Positions 62,365-64,000 of a stretch of DNA of 64,000 bases are shown here, piece by piece. The stretch is from Candidatus Rifleibacterium amylolyticum (GTDB lineage: Bacteria; Muiribacteriota; Ozemobacteria; Ozemobacterales; Ozemobacteraceae). The notes under the pieces are model-generated. The model was not told the origin of the DNA, searched no databases, and saw nothing but the letters and a program-made list of their open reading frames with translations. Location: contig JAACJG010000004.1 in NCBI GenBank assembly GCA_009917695.1, forward strand, positions 1 to 64,000, given 5' to 3'. Numbering within the stretch: position 1 is the first letter of the stretch; every line of letters starts with the position of its first letter. A program made the position numbers and the translations under genes.

Positions 62365-64000
62365 ATGATTCATCCGATGAAAAAACTTCTGCTGGCAGCT
62401 CGAACCAGCGACCGACAGGCCGTTCTCGAAGTTCTGCGCGAGGCTGAACTGGTGCATGTCGATCCGGTTCAGACCGTTGTGATTCCGGCAACTCTCAATG
62501 AATCGATCGAGAATACCCGCAAGGTGATCGGACTTCTGCAGCAGCTAAATCCTGACCTCAAGGGCAAGCTGGCAACCCCGGGAACTCCGGCGCGCCTGGT
62601 TGAAGAGGCTCTCGTTCACGAGAAAGCCATTCCCGAACAGCGCGACAAAATTGCTGCTCTGCGTCAGGAACTCGAAGAAACTGCGGCTTGGGGCAACCTT
62701 GGCCTCAAAGACCTCGTCTGGCTCGAAGAAAATGGTCTGAATATCGGCTTCTTCCGTGGTCCGGCCGACGCCGTTGCCGAGATTAACGCTGAATATACCG
62801 TAGAAATAGCTCAGGCAGCTGGCAGCTCTTTGTTTATGGCAGCTTCGCGGCAGCCTCTGAGCGCCTCTGACCGGTTTGCAGCGGTTGAACGCCCGGCCCG
62901 CGATGTCGAAGAGATCACCGCCGAGATCAATATCTGCCAGAAAATCATTTCTGAACAGGAGCATTCGCTGGCCTGCATCGCCATGCGCCTGACCGATATC
63001 GAACATTACTACACGAAGTTGCAGAATCGCCGCCGCTTTACCGAAGTTGAAAATGGTGTGCATGGCGAAGAAGAGATCTTCGTTCTCACCGGCTGGTGCC
63101 CGGAAGACCGGGTAAGCGAACTGACAACTGCTTTTGCCGAAGCCGAACTGCCGGTTGCTGTCGATGTCAGCTCGCCGGCTGAAGAAGACATACCGCCCAC
63201 CAGCCTCAAGAACGCATCCTGGGCCAACAGCATTCAACCGCTTTATGACTTTATGGGCATGGTGCCGAGCTACAACGAGCCCGATACCAGCGGCCTGTTT
63301 TTGTCGATGCTCACCGTGTTTGCAGCCTTTCTGGTAGCTGATGCCGGCTATGGTCTGATCGTGGTGCTCGCCTTGCTGGCGGCCTACAAGCCCTTGCTCA
63401 AGCGCGGCGCCGACCGAAATTTTCTTCACCTTGGCCTGTTTTTGTTCGGTGGCACAGCGCTTTACGGTCTGCTGACCAATACCTGGTTCGGCGAAACCTG
63501 GCATCTGTTTTCGGGCTACAAATTTGACCCGAACGGCGACGCTGGTATGAAAACCCTTCAGGGCTTGTGTTTCCTGATGGGCGTCTGTCATCTGACGCTG
63601 GCACATATAATGAAAGCCCGCCGCCGCAGACCCGATATTTCGCTGCTGGGCGATGCCGGCTGGATTTTGTTTCTCTGGGCCATGTACGGTGTCATCTGCA
63701 TGCTGATTCTCAAAGAGCCGTTTGTGCTGCCGTTCGAATTCATCATGCCGTTGTTCAAAATCTCGGCTGTGCTGATTCTGCTCTTCACCGAGCCGTCGCT
63801 CAATCCGCTCAAGTCTATTCCGGCAGGGATTGGCGCGGTATTGCAGAACGCCTCGAACTGCTTTTCCGATATCGTCAGCTATATCAGGCTCTGGGCCGTC
63901 GGACTCGCCGGCGGTAAGGTTGCCGGAGCTTTCAATAATATTGCTGAGATGCTGCCGTTCATTCTTGCGATTCCGGTTTATATCGCGGGACACGGCATCA
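62365..64000 (+). CDS. atpI: V-type ATPase subunit I, partial (runs off the window)
   Basis: At least 545 residues; no stop codon is reached before position 64000. The ATG at 62365 follows AAGGAG. The N-terminal cytosolic domain starts MIHPMKKLLLAARTSDRQAV and contains long helical hairpins (about 60-110 and 170-250). The membrane domain begins near residue 300, with LFLSMLTVFAAFLVADAGYGLIVV. This is the stator that lines the ion half-channels. The conserved part after FSDIVSYIRLWAVGLAGGKVAGAFN is visible just before the edge. A 482-residue frame on the opposite strand (62545-63993) is its shadow. Subunit K would be expected next. Confidence 0.93.
   Translation, partial: MIHPMKKLLLAARTSDRQAVLEVLREAELVHVDPVQTVVIPATLNESIENTRKVIGLLQQLNPDLKGKLATPGTPARLVEEALVHEKAIPEQRDKIAALRQELEETAAWGNLGLKDLVWLEENGLNIGFFRGPADAVAEINAEYTVEIAQAAGSSLFMAASRQPLSASDRFAAVERPARDVEEITAEINICQKIISEQEHSLACIAMRLTDIEHYYTKLQNRRRFTEVENGVHGEEEIFVLTGWCPEDRVSELTTAFAEAELPVAVDVSSPAEEDIPPTSLKNASWANSIQPLYDFMGMVPSYNEPDTSGLFLSMLTVFAAFLVADAGYGLIVVLALLAAYKPLLKRGADRNFLHLGLFLFGGTALYGLLTNTWFGETWHLFSGYKFDPNGDAGMKTLQGLCFLMGVCHLTLAHIMKARRRRPDISLLGDAGWILFLWAMYGVICMLILKEPFVLPFEFIMPLFKISAVLILLFTEPSLNPLKSIPAGIGAVLQNASNCFSDIVSYIRLWAVGLAGGKVAGAFNNIAEMLPFILAIPVYIAGHGI

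Noticed and set aside
62545-63993. 482-codon minus-strand reading frame
   Set aside because: Lies wholly inside subunit I of the V-ATPase, which has a proper start and family motifs; the antisense protein has no recognisable domain.

Overview
The window is a dense bacterial chromosome segment of roughly even base composition, with about 55 protein genes and short spacers. It probably comes from an uncultured diderm lineage. Pointers are a spirochaete/chlamydia-style V-type ATPase operon, type IV pilin-like proteins, Skp/OmpH-like and AsmA-like envelope proteins, a surface protein with SbsA-type Ig-like domains and an SLH-like module, and a 23S-5S rRNA unit with no 16S gene beside it. This mixture would suit a Riflebacteria-like genome, but that is an impression from gene content, not a proof.

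Layout. 0-6 kb: small accessory genes (anchored or secreted hypotheticals, a transglutaminase-like secreted protein, a GNAT acetyltransferase), then a SagB-type oxidoreductase with a radical SAM/SPASM protein and a UPF0314 membrane protein. 6.1-9.8 kb: a 23S-5S unit with its own promoter and terminator. 9.8-10.4 kb: a hairpin- and repeat-rich gap. 10.4-12.7 kb: a membrane-embedded spermidine-synthase-like protein. 13-21.2 kb: one operon of three pilin-like proteins, three other exported proteins and a 1360-residue secreted protein. 21.4-29.7 kb: a purine permease, a CoA-transferase with a MetX-like acyltransferase, tRNA-Ala and two tandem GalT-like genes. 30-31.1 kb: a winged-helix-like protein and an extremely acidic protein.

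31.3-46.8 kb is a conserved housekeeping run: ffh-rpsP-khpA-rimM-trmD-rplS-lepB-rbgA, then phoH-pgpH-ybeY, two CNNM/CorC genes, a DUF502 gene, a DUF3048 gene and era. It links protein export, ribosome maturation and envelope functions. After it come a cyclase/HEAT gene broken by an insertion sequence, an NtrC-type regulator, a PTS IIA-like protein, ndk, an AsmA-like protein, the Ig-like/SLH protein and the V-ATPase genes E-DUF2764-A-B-D-I. The last gene runs off the window.

The most striking item is the IS110-family element at about 48028-49344. Its non-coding left end folds like a bridge RNA. One loop carries guides that match the very site it interrupted, a second loop carries guides that match the element's own ends, and joining right end to left end would create a TTGACT-17-TATATT promoter to transcribe it. 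The target gene can be rebuilt in frame by removing 1317 bp, which fixes the ends to within a shared CATT.
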